Source: a virus
Virus record (IMG/VR): IMGVR_UViG_3300037490_000017
Span: 1-21,913 of that record
Length of the DNA: 21,913 nucleotides
Strand: one strand, 5' to 3'
Part shown: piece by piece, positions 6,927-14,144 of the stretch
Position numbering within the stretch: position 1 is the stretch's first letter
How the letters are laid out: each line of letters begins with the position of its first letter
Position numbers and translations under genes: made by a program
The notes under the pieces: generated by a model
What the model saw: the letters and a program-made list of their open reading frames with translations, nothing else
Told to the model about the DNA's origin: nothing
The model's database searches: none

Positions 6927-7304
6927 CTAGACGCCTAGTGTTCCCTGTTCGTCCGCTTCCTTGGCTCTTTTCTCAGCCTTGGCGCGGCGGTTTTCCTGCC
7001 GAAGATTTTCTTCGGCCATCATCTTTGCGTACAGTTCGGGCACGAATCGGATCAAGTCAAGCATCAACTGCTTGCCAATGTGTTCTTCCCCCAACTTATA
7101 GGCGGTGGTGTCGGGCTCGCCCGCGGTGAACGAGCCCTGGTAAATGTGGCACTTGTCGAGGAAGCGGAGCATGTAATAGCGGCCTTCTTGGCCGCCCATC
7201 CATTCTTCGAGCACACGCCGATCGGCCGCCTCGATCCGGCCGGCTTCGCGGCGGCGTTCTTCTTCGTCGCGCTCGGAACCGGCGTCGTAGGCGTAGTCGG
7301 TCAT
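6927..7304 (-). CDS. Bbp19-like phage head-region protein
   Basis: The product is 125 aa. The centre (about 40-90) reads GRYYMLRFLDKCHIYQGSF, TAYKLGEEHIGKQLMLDLI. It fits the Bbp19-like phage domain: a W/Y-x-x-hydrophobic helix, a short S-F turn, then G-x-x-x-I-G-x-x-L-x-x-x-L. The flanks are highly charged, and the C-terminal 35 residues look like a Glu/Lys/Arg coiled coil. Members occur between portal and scaffold genes in BPP-1-like and related podoviruses; their exact role in head assembly is not established. The start overlaps the previous stop as ATGA. Confidence 0.75.
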   Translation of the reverse strand: MTDYAYDAGSERDEEERRREAGRIEAADRRVLEEWMGGQEGRYYMLRFLDKCHIYQGSFTAGEPDTTAYKLGEEHIGKQLMLDLIRFVPELYAKMMAEENLRQENRRAKAEKRAKEADEQGTLGV

Positions 7305-7579
7305 TCGGCAAGTGCCTCGCGCGCCACGCGAACCGAACCGGATTCATCAAAGGCACCATAGCTGCCGTGAGCTTCCAGATGATTCGATGCCAGTGGGTCA
7401 TCAAATGCGGCAATGCGCGTCAGAGCCGCTTGCAAGCGATCTATCTTCGCCTGCTGGCTTTCGATCAAATCCGCGATGATTGCGCAATCGCAACCGCTTG
7501 CGGCATTTCTTATACGACAACGGTCATTCTCGACGCACAGGCCATCACGTAATTGGTCAATCAGTGCGACGATGTTCAC
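7301..7579 (-). CDS. Small phage protein of unknown function (GTG start)
   Basis: I place the start at a GTG at 7579, giving 92 aa. GTG overlaps the upstream stop as GTGA and has a GGAGAGG ribosome site at good spacing; longer in-frame extensions would overlap the preceding gene by 110 bases. The product has a helical middle (IIADLIESQQAKIDRLQAAL, coiled-coil-like) and a C-terminal AFDDPLASNHLEAHGSYGAF segment of a type I associate with small conserved phage proteins. It contains four Cys near the N-terminus (C16 to C30 region). The function is unknown. Confidence 0.7.
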   Translation of the reverse strand: MNIVALIDQLRDGLCVENDRCRIRNAASGCDCAIIADLIESQQAKIDRLQAALTRIAAFDDPLASNHLEAHGSYGAFDESGSVRVAREALAE

Positions 7580-7980
7580 GTCTGCCTCTCCCGTGCCCAA
7601 TCCACGAACACCTTGACCATGGCGATATCGTTGCCAAACCCCGTGACCTCGAACCATCGCTTGATGCCGGGGATCATTTTCTCCAGCCATTCGACTAGCG
7701 GGACGGTCACGAGCAAGGTTTCGTGAAGCCGGTCGCCGTAGTGCTGTTGCGCTTCCTTGGCGCCGCCCTTTGACGGACCGCGCTGGAGGATCACGCGGAT
7801 ATCGTGCGCGATCGAGGGGGATTCCAGTTCCGCCAGTTCCACAAGCTGCCGGCGCATGGCGCGGTCAACGTCGGCGCGCACGGCCACGATCTTGTTGTCG
7901 GCGACGAACTCAGGGATAGGCTGAGCGCGATGCGACGAGAACGCCGTCGAGCTGAGAAGTTTGCCGGCACGCGGGAACAT
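7576..7980 (-). CDS. Unknown 134 aa head-region protein
   Basis: No family is recognised with confidence. The middle is helical and charged (DVDRAMRRQLVELAELES). The C-terminus reads LVEWLEKMIPGIKRWFEVTGFGNDIAMVKVFVDWARER. Such W-(L/F)-x-x-T-G-x-G-N-(D/H)-x-x-(V/M)-V-x-x-(F/L) endings occur in phage proteins of head-assembly regions, which is suggestive only. The N-terminal 25 residues are basic and look unstructured, so a later start is possible. The stop overlaps the next gene's GTG. Confidence 0.62.
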   Translation of the reverse strand: MFPRAGKLLSSTAFSSHRAQPIPEFVADNKIVAVRADVDRAMRRQLVELAELESPSIAHDIRVILQRGPSKGGAKEAQQHYGDRLHETLLVTVPLVEWLEKMIPGIKRWFEVTGFGNDIAMVKVFVDWARERQT

Positions 7981-7981
7981 G

Positions 7982-8503
7982 CTACTGCCGCCACTCCGGC
8001 AGGATCAGCGATGCCGTCTTCTTCTTCGCCGCGGCGGTCATCTTCGCCTGCATGCTTTCGAGCATCTTTGCCATTTTCGACCATGCAAAATCGTTGCGGA
8101 AGCAGATTGCGAGTTGCCGCATTCCTCCCGCCGCTTGGCGGCATCCTTCCCGGAATCGATCACGCGCCGGACGCCATGGCATCGAGGACGATCCGCGCGG
8201 TTCTTCCGTCTGCCGTTCCTTGATGGTCAGGCCGAGGCCGGCGATTTGAACGGAAATGCGCCGGCATTGGTCGAGGTTTGAGGCGAGCCTGCGCCAGATC
8301 CCATGGTTCTCCGGCTCGTTGCGGGCCAAGTGCTCTGCGGCGTCCGCCGCCATCTTCAAGCCTTCGATGACGCGCTCGTAGCTCTCGCGCTCGGTCATTG
8401 CGACCATGCGCGGATCGCGCACTGGATCACCGTCGCTGCCGCGGACGATGAGATCGTTAGCCTCGGGCGTGCCGGGGATTGGCGGGACAGATTCGTCGGT
8501 CAT
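7982..8503 (-). CDS. Unknown 173 aa protein in head operon
   Basis: I chose the ATG at 8503 because it overlaps the upstream stop as ATGA; the frame stays open 32 codons further but that part is an Arg-rich shadow of the preceding gene. The product begins MTDESVPPIPGTPEANDLIV, then has two helical segments (ESYERVIEGLKMAADAAEHL and IWRRLASNLDQCRRISVQIA) and a basic C-terminus containing MAKMLESMQAKMTAAAKKK. The helical, soluble profile fits a small structural or assembly factor. No domain is recognised. Confidence 0.65.
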   Translation of the reverse strand: MTDESVPPIPGTPEANDLIVRGSDGDPVRDPRMVAMTERESYERVIEGLKMAADAAEHLARNEPENHGIWRRLASNLDQCRRISVQIAGLGLTIKERQTEEPRGSSSMPWRPARDRFREGCRQAAGGMRQLAICFRNDFAWSKMAKMLESMQAKMTAAAKKKTASLILPEWRQ

Positions 8504-8688
8504 GCGAGCTTGCCTAGCAATTCGTCGTAGGTCGCGCATTCGTGCGACAAACGAAAGAGCGCCCCACTCGCCATCATATCGAGCGCGTCGTCGGACCATT
8601 CGATTCCGCGCTCGCGGCCCGCGGCGAGTTTCGATTCCATGACGATCCTGCGCGCGTGCGCGTATTGAGACAGTGTGAGAAGAATCAT
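8500..8688 (-). CDS. Small unknown protein (62 aa)
   Basis: The protein starts MILLTLSQYAHARRIVMES and ends ATYDELLGKLA. It is probably all helical and soluble. It overlaps both neighbours by ATGA, which argues that it is translated. Nothing in it indicates a function. The frame choice is supported by the unbroken chain of overlaps from the portal to the Bbp19-like gene. Confidence 0.6.
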   Translation of the reverse strand: MILLTLSQYAHARRIVMESKLAAGRERGIEWSDDALDMMASGALFRLSHECATYDELLGKLA

Positions 8689-8924
8689 AGCGGCTTCACC
8701 ACCTCGACGGTCTGGATTTGCTGCCGGCCGAAGCCGTCAGGGCCGATATTAAACCCGACCTTGAGGCCGTTGCTCTGCGCTTCTTGAATGATCGCGAGGA
8801 CGGGCACGAGCGCCGCGCGCAAACGGTCGCGATAGTCCTGCGCGCGTTCCGCATCGGTCGAGCCCGGCACGATATGAACCGGCCCGTCGCTTTTGCTCAG
8901 GTTCATCCTGTCTCCCGCCGTCAT
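8685..8924 (-). CDS. Small unknown protein downstream of portal (79 aa)
   Basis: Two starts are possible. The ATG at 8924 overlaps the portal stop as ATGA and has a GGGAGGG site. The ATG at 8906 has a GGGAG site inside the gene. I list the longer one. The product (VHIVPGSTDAERAQDYRDRL, PVLAIIQEAQSNGLKVGFNI, QIQTVEVVKPL) looks like a compact alpha/beta protein with a hydrophobic helix followed by a strand pair. Short proteins with the pattern L-x-x-x-x-x-x-G-L-x-V-x-F-x-I-x-x-D are common in phage genomes, without a known role. Confidence 0.65.
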   Translation of the reverse strand: MTAGDRMNLSKSDGPVHIVPGSTDAERAQDYRDRLRAALVPVLAIIQEAQSNGLKVGFNIGPDGFGRQQIQTVEVVKPL

Positions 8925-10777
8925 CCTGGCCCTCCCGCTCCTGGCGCACCAGCCCCGCCGCCTTGGAGCATCAATTGCAGCGCGTTCAATCCGCCGCCCG
9001 TATCGGTCTGCGAAAGCGTCTGCGCCGCGGTTGCCATATCCGCAGCAGGTTTTGCCGCTTCGGTCAAGTGCTGCGCCTGGGCGGCTTGCTGTTGTGCCTT
9101 CGCTCTTGCCTGGCGCATCTGGTCGCGGATTTCGGGCGTGCGCCAGTCCTTCGACGGATAGGCGAGCTTTTCGCCGTAGTCGCGGATATAGGCGTCGGGA
9201 TCGATATTGTCGATGGTGCCGGGCCATACCCCTTCCATCTTGCCGGCCATGGCGACGGTGCGTTCCATGCCGGCGGTCGCGGCGGCGGCCTGAGTGAGCG
9301 CGAGGATCGAGACATAGCGGATTTCGATCGGGACGTTGCGCAGCGCCGCCGGTTTCGGCGGCAGCAGGCCACGCCTCGCCATGATCGAGGCAATGCGATT
9401 GATCGCGGGCGTCATCGCTTCGTTGAGATTCTTTTCGATGACCGGGCCGAGTTGCAATAGTTTCTCGCCGCGGCGTTCGGTCAGCTCAAGCTCGTTTCGC
9501 GGCTGCACACCTTCCATCTGCGAGATCATCAGGAACACGTCGTTGTAGAACCATTTTTCGACGCGCTGCTCGATGACCTCGATCACCTTCGCCATTTCGG
9601 CGACCTGGGGATTGACCGTGTAGGCCGGCCGCATGCCGGTCTGCGGGCCGAGATTGGCGACGTAGGTCACGCGGCCGGGCAGGATCGACGATGGCTCGTT
9701 CTTCATGCTCACGTCGGCGAGCATGGGCGGGCGGACCATCTTGTCGATTGCCTCGCCGAAACGGCGCGTCATCTGGTGAAGCTGCCGCACGTCGGGCAGC
9801 GCGTTCATGCCGGGCGAGCGGCCGTAGGGATCGTTCGACCGCTGCGTCCAACGCGGCGCGATGAAGGGCTTTTCGTTGAAGCCCCGGATGGATAGCGGCT
9901 GCGGCGTGGCGATGCCGCGCAGCCAATAGACCTCGCGATAGGCAAAGCCGCCGGGGACGACGCCGAGCTTGGGATTCTGTCCTTCCTGCCCGGCCGGGAA
10001 ATTCGGCTCGATCAGGTGCCCGACGATGAATTCCGTATCGAGATTGGCGCCCTTGGTGTTCCACAGCGTTCCGACGTTAGTTCCGGCAACGGCCCTCGAT
10101 CCGAACATATTGACGATCTGGAGCACGGTTTGCACGTACTCGCGCACGATGCCGCAGACGCGGTTGGCTGCGTCCGACATCAGGTAGTATTCGCCCGCGC
10201 ATGGGTTGTAGCAGCGAATGATATCCTCGCGGTCCTCGTAGATTATCATCGGGCCGGTGCCGAAGACCGCCTCGTCCTCGTACATCTGGAAAAGGGCGTC
10301 GTACCAGTTCGAGCCGGCGAGCACGGCATAGATTCGCGCCTCGACTTCCTCGAACCAAGCGGAGGATTGCGCGTCCATCTTGAAGCCGCGGTCGATCCAC
10401 CATTTCGGCGGCCCGAGCTTGAACCATGGCCGCGACGGCGAGGTCAGCCCATTGAGCATGCCGGCGGCGCAGACGTTGATCGCCTGGGTCGGCGTTGAAT
10501 CGACGACCTCTTGATTGATCGGCGACCCACGCGTCATCTGGTTTGGTGTAATGAGCCAGTGATAGCGCCGCGGCAGCATGTTGGTGGCGATTTCCGCCCA
10601 ATGCACCCACCATGATGTTCGCCAGTTGCGAAGCCCGAGCAACCGTTGCTCGCAGTAAAGCCGCATGTCCTCCCAATCTTGGTCGGACCGCCATTCCTTC
10701 CAGGGGATGATTGCCGGCGCCCGCGAGAGCAGCGAGGCGTTCATCATCTCGTAATTGACGATGACGGGGGCGTTCAC
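8921..10777 (-). CDS. Portal / head-to-tail connecting protein
   Basis: The product is 618 aa and belongs to the podovirus head-tail connector family (Head-tail_con type). Recognisable segments are LRNWRTSWWVHWAEIATNML with PRRY, then INQEVVDSTPTQAINVCAAG and MLNGLTSPSRPWFKL. These are followed by DEAVFGTGPMIIYEDRED, YGRSPGMNALPDVRQLHQM, PGRVTYVANLG and NDVFLMISQMEG. The C-terminal 80 residues are Ala/Gln/Gly-rich and end in Gly/Pro repeats, as in many portals. It forms the dodecameric ring at one capsid vertex through which DNA is packaged and ejected. The start is a GTG overlapping the upstream stop as GTGA; an ATG ten codons later is the alternative. Position two genes upstream of the head assembly set fits. 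Confidence 0.93.
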   Translation of the reverse strand: MNAPVIVNYEMMNASLLSRAPAIIPWKEWRSDQDWEDMRLYCEQRLLGLRNWRTSWWVHWAEIATNMLPRRYHWLITPNQMTRGSPINQEVVDSTPTQAINVCAAGMLNGLTSPSRPWFKLGPPKWWIDRGFKMDAQSSAWFEEVEARIYAVLAGSNWYDALFQMYEDEAVFGTGPMIIYEDREDIIRCYNPCAGEYYLMSDAANRVCGIVREYVQTVLQIVNMFGSRAVAGTNVGTLWNTKGANLDTEFIVGHLIEPNFPAGQEGQNPKLGVVPGGFAYREVYWLRGIATPQPLSIRGFNEKPFIAPRWTQRSNDPYGRSPGMNALPDVRQLHQMTRRFGEAIDKMVRPPMLADVSMKNEPSSILPGRVTYVANLGPQTGMRPAYTVNPQVAEMAKVIEVIEQRVEKWFYNDVFLMISQMEGVQPRNELELTERRGEKLLQLGPVIEKNLNEAMTPAINRIASIMARRGLLPPKPAALRNVPIEIRYVSILALTQAAAATAGMERTVAMAGKMEGVWPGTIDNIDPDAYIRDYGEKLAYPSKDWRTPEIRDQMRQARAKAQQQAAQAQHLTEAAKPAADMATAAQTLSQTDTGGGLNALQLMLQGGGAGAPGAGGPG

Positions 10778-10941
10778 GGGTAATCCCGCATGCGTGCGGC
10801 CAGCTTCTTGAATTGCTGGGCGGCCTGGTCAGCGAGTTGGGCGGCTCGTTTTGATCGCTTCTGGCCCCACTCGAATTGCGCCGTCATGGCCTTGGCGATG
10901 GCCGCGTCGAAGCGAAGTGCGATTTCGTCGGGCTTGCTCAT
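10774..10941 (-). CDS. 55 aa protein, paralogue of the upstream gene
   Basis: This short gene encodes MSKPDEIALRFDAAIAKAMT, then AQFEWGQKRSKRAAQLADQA and ends KLAARMRDYP. It is probably one or two helices. Its centre (A-x-A-M-T-A-Q-F-E-W-x-Q) closely matches that of the 59 aa gene directly upstream, so the two look like a tandem duplication. It overlaps the portal start by GTGA and the upstream stop by ATGA. The function is unknown; position suggests a portal-associated or early assembly role. Confidence 0.62.
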   Translation of the reverse strand: MSKPDEIALRFDAAIAKAMTAQFEWGQKRSKRAAQLADQAAQQFKKLAARMRDYP

Positions 10942-11117
10942 TCGGCGGCAATCTTCGTCGAGCCCATGTGGATTCGCGCGTGGATCAGGCAGAGCGACGC
11001 GGCCTTGATGAATCTCTCGGCCTGTTCCGAACTTCCCTGCGACCACTCGAATTGAGCGGCCGTGATCTTGTTGGCCGCGTCCGAGAGCAGGCTTTCGACC
11101 GCGGCGAGGTGATTCAT
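10938..11117 (-). CDS. 59 aa protein, paralogue of the downstream gene
   Basis: Read directly from the sequence: MNHLAAVESLLSDAANKITA, AQFEWSQGSSEQAERFIKAA, ending HMGSTKIAAE. The I-T-A-A-Q-F-E-W-S-Q core matches the next gene's M-T-A-Q-F-E-W-G-Q. It is probably helical. Both ends join neighbours by ATGA overlaps, which is the main evidence that this short frame is a gene. Confidence 0.6.
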   Translation of the reverse strand: MNHLAAVESLLSDAANKITAAQFEWSQGSSEQAERFIKAASLCLIHARIHMGSTKIAAE

Positions 11118-11362
11118 GACGACGACGTTTGCCCGAGCAACGATGCCTTGCCGGTGAAGGGCGCGGAATCGCCGCCGCTGCTTTCCAGTGTTCCGCCATA
11201 GCCTCCCTTGCCGCTGGCCTGTGCGGCACGGCCGCGTTGTTGGGCTCCGGCAAGGGCTACGGCGGTTTCCGCCATGGTCGGGGGGATCGCTGCGGGCGGC
11301 AATGGCGGCGGGGCTGGAGGTGGCGGCGGCGACGCGCCGCCGGGAGAGAAGATCGCGCCCAT
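11114..11362 (-). CDS. Proline-rich minor virion-type protein
   Basis: The product is 82 aa: MGAIF, a poly-Pro stretch (SPPPPPAPPPLPPAAIPP), an Ala/Gln/Arg segment, a Gly-rich Y-G-G-T-L, and an ending FTGKASLLGQTSSS. Small phage proteins with the same order (short hydrophobic start, poly-Pro, Arg/Ala helix, then G-K-x-x-L-L-G near the end) are widespread next to portal genes and are thought to be minor virion components. The exact function is not known. It is linked to the downstream 59 aa gene by ATGA. Confidence 0.72.
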   Translation of the reverse strand: MGAIFSPGGASPPPPPAPPPLPPAAIPPTMAETAVALAGAQQRGRAAQASGKGGYGGTLESSGGDSAPFTGKASLLGQTSSS

Positions 11363-11377
11363 GGTGAATGTCTCCGG

Positions 11378-11692
11378 TTAGAACAGAAGCGCAAGGCCGG
11401 CGGCAATGCCGATGACGAATGACGCGCCGGTCACGAATAGCACCGCGCGCATGGGCACCGGCTCAATCAGTTGCACGACGTAGCTGCAATAGCTCAAGCC
11501 CATGCTGGCGAGTGCCAAGCGCCAAGCGACGCCGTTATGCAGAACCATGCCGGCCATGAAACAGCCGACAAGGTAAATCGCGGAGTTGACCAAGACGCCG
11601 CCCAGAATGGCGCTTCGGTGAACGCGCTTCATGGCGTCGGCCGGCGTATCGGTTCCGGGTCCGCCCAATGCTCTAGGCCATTCCGCGCCCAT
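11378..11692 (-). CDS. Three-helix small membrane protein (holin candidate)
   Basis: The product is 104 aa with about 20 polar N-terminal residues. Three hydrophobic segments follow at about 28-51, 56-76 and 83-104, the last ending at the C-terminus. The size and three-helix topology fit a class I holin, which would permeabilise the inner membrane at lysis. However, there is no lysozyme or spanin gene next to it here, so the assignment is tentative. An in-frame ATG at residue 21 could give a shorter form; dual starts are known in holins. A GAGGT site precedes the first ATG. Confidence 0.62.
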   Translation of the reverse strand: MGAEWPRALGGPGTDTPADAMKRVHRSAILGGVLVNSAIYLVGCFMAGMVLHNGVAWRLALASMGLSYCSYVVQLIEPVPMRAVLFVTGASFVIGIAAGLALLF

Positions 11693-11695
11693 GGC

Positions 11696-11929
11696 TTACC
11701 TCGCAAACGGATCGTAATCGGCGGTGAAGTCGTTGCCGCGCGGAGAGCCCATGCGCAGTTCGAGGATGACCAGATCCGCAGCGGTCATCGATGCAAGCTC
11801 GCGCTCGGCGCGGACAAGGCATTGCTGGGCGTCGGCGATGCCCGCCGGATTGAAAGCCGCCCGCGCGATGAAGGCAATCATGGCCTTGCGCTGATCGGGA
11901 GGAAGCTGGGCGGCGGGGGAATTAAGCAC
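11696..11929 (-). CDS. Small unknown protein ending in YDPFAR (GTG start)
   Basis: I propose the GTG at 11929 (77 aa) with an AAGGA element nine bases upstream; the frame is open further up but that part has no protein-like composition. The product is helical (DQRKAMIAFIARAAFNPAGI, ADAQQCLVRAERELASM, AADLVILELR) and ends DFTADYDPFAR. The last six residues, and 16 of 18 underlying bases, match the end of the large terminase gene 700 bases upstream. The function is unknown. Confidence 0.55.
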   Translation of the reverse strand: MLNSPAAQLPPDQRKAMIAFIARAAFNPAGIADAQQCLVRAERELASMTAADLVILELRMGSPRGNDFTADYDPFAR

Positions 11930-12050
11930 GGGCGGGCATCCTTGAACGCGAGAAATGCCATGGAGAACGACCGGAGCGCAGGATGCCTTTCTGAAAGCCG
12001 AGCCCCGTGCTGCCCGACCAAGGAGTCCCGATCGTTCTAGCCGAAGACAT
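11922..12050 (-). CDS. Possible 42 aa reading frame between two small genes
   Basis: This ATG-started frame begins six bases after the stop of the 99 aa gene and ends overlapping the proposed GTG of the next gene. Its product is basic and Ser/Gly-rich (MSSARTIGTPWSGSTG). There is no clear ribosome site. It fills an otherwise empty 127-base gap in a very compact operon, which is the only argument for it. Confidence 0.25.
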   Translation of the reverse strand: MSSARTIGTPWSGSTGLGFQKGILRSGRSPWHFSRSRMPARA

Positions 12051-12056
12051 TGGGAA

Positions 12057-12356
12057 TCAGAGGCCGCGATCGATGCGAGCCGATACGACGCTAAGCTGCG
12101 AGAGCAGATTGTCAAAGCGCGCCGCGTTTTCCGACATGCGATGGATCAGTGGGGCGGGATTCTGAGCACTCCCAGGCTTGCCGGTCGGGACGGCGTGCGG
12201 CTCTCCTCCGTGCAGACGGTCGGCGTGACCTCGCAGCCCACCGATTTCCTTTTCTAGCCGGTCGAGCAGGTTGTCGTATTCGGCCAGCGTCGAATTGATC
12301 GATGGCGACGGCGGAGCGTCTGACGGGGCGGTCTGGGCACTCTTCCATGGTTCCAT
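12057..12356 (-). CDS. Small coiled-coil-like protein downstream of large terminase
   Basis: The product is 99 aa with two helical heptad-like segments (INSTLAEYDNLLDRLEKEIG and ARFDNLLSQLSVVSARIDRG) joined by a His/Pro-rich linker. A perfect AGGAGG site precedes the ATG. Small phage proteins with paired L-x-x-L helices at this position are common but uncharacterised. It may be a minor structural or terminase-associated protein. Confidence 0.68.
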   Translation of the reverse strand: MEPWKSAQTAPSDAPPSPSINSTLAEYDNLLDRLEKEIGGLRGHADRLHGGEPHAVPTGKPGSAQNPAPLIHRMSENAARFDNLLSQLSVVSARIDRGL

Positions 12357-12376
12357 GTGGTCCTCCTATCGCCGGA

Positions 12377-13918
12377 CTATCGCGCCGGCCTCGCGAACGG
12401 ATCATATTCCACTTCCATTTGCGGGCGCTTCTCGAACGCGGCCGAGTGATCGGACTGGCCGAGCGCGTAGGCGAAGGTTAATGCTAAGCTGTCACCGTCG
12501 TCTGGACTCGCTAGGCCGCGCTTTTTCATGTGTTCCTTCTTTTCGAGCAGAATCGCCTCGCGGCCCTGCTTCATCGTGTAGCCGTATTCTACGGCGGTCA
12601 AGTCGGCGATCAGCTCGGGATCGTTGTCGATCATGCCGCCTTTGAGCCATTCGCGCGTCGCACCCCACATTTCGGCGCGTTTATTGGCAAACCATTCGCC
12701 AGCGGCATGTCCGTGCGGGTCGCGATCGGGCTCGGACCCGAAGTTGACCTCTCGGAAGGGGATACGCAAAAGGCGCAGGTTGTCCACAACAGAAGCGCCG
12801 GGACCGCCGCCATCCACAAAAATCGCGTCAGGCTGGTATTTCCGCCATAGCTCGGCGACGCGGGCGGCGACCTGCATGCCGTCCATGTTGCGCAGCTTGA
12901 GCGGCGGGATGGTGCGGGCGTCGCGGCCTCGGCGAAGGCGGATCACGGTCTTGTCGTCGCCGAAGCGGGCCACGTCGACGCCCATCACCAGCGGATCGTA
13001 GAGACTGACCGGCATGTCGCGGGCAGGATCGGCCGCGGCATTGACCACCTCGCCCGAGATGAACTGCATCGAGTCGACGCGCGGGAACTCGCCTTTCACG
13101 CGCACGCGCACGAAGTCGGAGTCTTCGCCGTAGTCGGTGATCCAGCCGGCGATTTCCTCCTTGTTGGTGATCGGCACGTCGCGACTGTCGATTTGCGCCG
13201 TGTCCCAGCGATGCGAGAACTTGCCGCCCGCGAATAGCTCACGGAACCGGCCGGTATTCCGGGTCGGGTTGCCGAAAGCACACCAGATGATTTCGGTCCC
13301 GGTATCGGTTAGCGCCCCGGTCGACACGTCCCAGATCACGTCGGGAATGCCGGATGCTTCGTCGAACAGCAGGACGATGCGCTTGCCCTGGTTATGCAGG
13401 CCGGCGAAGGCTTCCGTCCGCGTCTCATTCCAAGTGATCGCATCGATGCGCCAGGTCGCCGCGTGCGCCGGATCGACCGAATAGATCGACTTTGCCGTGA
13501 GCGCAAACCAATGGCCGCAGATGCACAGCCGTTTCCAGCGCGCAAGGCTGGCCCAGGTCTTGAGCCGGAGCTGATCGGCGGTGTTCGCCGTGACCACGCC
13601 GAGCGTGTCGACGCGGGTCGAGATCGCCCAGAGGATGATGATGGCGATAAGGGTCGACTTGCCGATGCCGTGGCCGGATGCCCGCGCAATGCGGATGGCT
13701 TCGCCTACCGTGACGAGCCCGTCGCGGATATCGGCGAGAATCTTGCGCTGCCAGGCTTGCAGCTCTTGCTTGGCGAGTTCGCCCTCGCCCCAGGGAAATG
13801 CGAAGTCCGCGAAGCCGAGCGGGTCGTGCGCGTAGGCTTCGATCTCATCGATCAGTTGGATTTCAGGATCGACGGCGGCCGGCGAAGACGGGCGGGATTC
13901 GTCGGCTTGCAGGGACAT
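12377..13918 (-). CDS. terL: Terminase large subunit
   Basis: The product is 513 aa from the ATG at 13918, which follows the upstream stop by four bases; a TTG ten codons earlier is a weaker alternative. The N-terminal ATPase has a Walker A-type loop SGHGIGKST (81-89) and Walker B LLFDEAS (183-189) with the catalytic Glu. The C-terminal RNase H-like nuclease has acidic residues in GVDVARFGDD (D315), FVDGGGPG (D369) and PDDGDSLAL (D473-D476). It cuts concatemeric DNA and pumps it through the portal into the procapsid. The small subunit lies upstream with two tiny genes between. The ending VEYDPFARPAR is partly repeated at the end of a downstream gene. Confidence 0.95.
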   Translation of the reverse strand: MSLQADESRPSSPAAVDPEIQLIDEIEAYAHDPLGFADFAFPWGEGELAKQELQAWQRKILADIRDGLVTVGEAIRIARASGHGIGKSTLIAIIILWAISTRVDTLGVVTANTADQLRLKTWASLARWKRLCICGHWFALTAKSIYSVDPAHAATWRIDAITWNETRTEAFAGLHNQGKRIVLLFDEASGIPDVIWDVSTGALTDTGTEIIWCAFGNPTRNTGRFRELFAGGKFSHRWDTAQIDSRDVPITNKEEIAGWITDYGEDSDFVRVRVKGEFPRVDSMQFISGEVVNAAADPARDMPVSLYDPLVMGVDVARFGDDKTVIRLRRGRDARTIPPLKLRNMDGMQVAARVAELWRKYQPDAIFVDGGGPGASVVDNLRLLRIPFREVNFGSEPDRDPHGHAAGEWFANKRAEMWGATREWLKGGMIDNDPELIADLTAVEYGYTMKQGREAILLEKKEHMKKRGLASPDDGDSLALTFAYALGQSDHSAAFEKRPQMEVEYDPFARPAR

Positions 13919-13922
13919 GGAA

Positions 13923-14060
13923 TCAACTGGCAAACATTCCGACCGCAAAGGCGTAAAGGACGATGCCGCAAAGCGCAGCGATCGAGCCGAGCAGGATCGC
14001 CATCACGATCCGATGCGCGCGGGGTTCGTCGAAGTCGTCCCATATGTCAGGCTGGCGCAT
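13923..14060 (-). CDS. 45 aa single-pass membrane protein between terminase genes
   Basis: The product starts MRQPDIWDDFDEPRAHRIV and continues with a hydrophobic helix (MAILLGSIAALCGIVLYAFA, about 20-39) ending in GMFAS. A GGAGG site sits five bases before the ATG. The acidic N-terminus followed by one membrane helix suggests a small inner-membrane protein. The function is unknown; small single-pass proteins of this kind can be lysis or superinfection-exclusion factors, but nothing here decides it. Confidence 0.65.
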   Translation of the reverse strand: MRQPDIWDDFDEPRAHRIVMAILLGSIAALCGIVLYAFAVGMFAS

Positions 14061-14137
14061 TAGTCCTCCAGTCGCCAGAAGGGCTCAGGAAGTGGGTAAC
14101 GCCATCCCATTCGCCGGCAAAATTCCGGCAACGTCAA
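14060..14137 (-). CDS. Possible 25 aa peptide with TTG start
   Basis: This frame begins with a TTG seven bases after the small terminase stop and ends in a TAATG overlap with the next gene. The peptide (TLPEFCRRMGWRYPLPEPFW, then RLED) is unusually rich in aromatic residues and Pro and does not look random. There is no strong ribosome site, so it could instead be non-coding leader for the membrane protein. Confidence 0.35.
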   Translation of the reverse strand: MTLPEFCRRMGWRYPLPEPFWRLED

Positions 14138-14144
14138 TGGCGGC

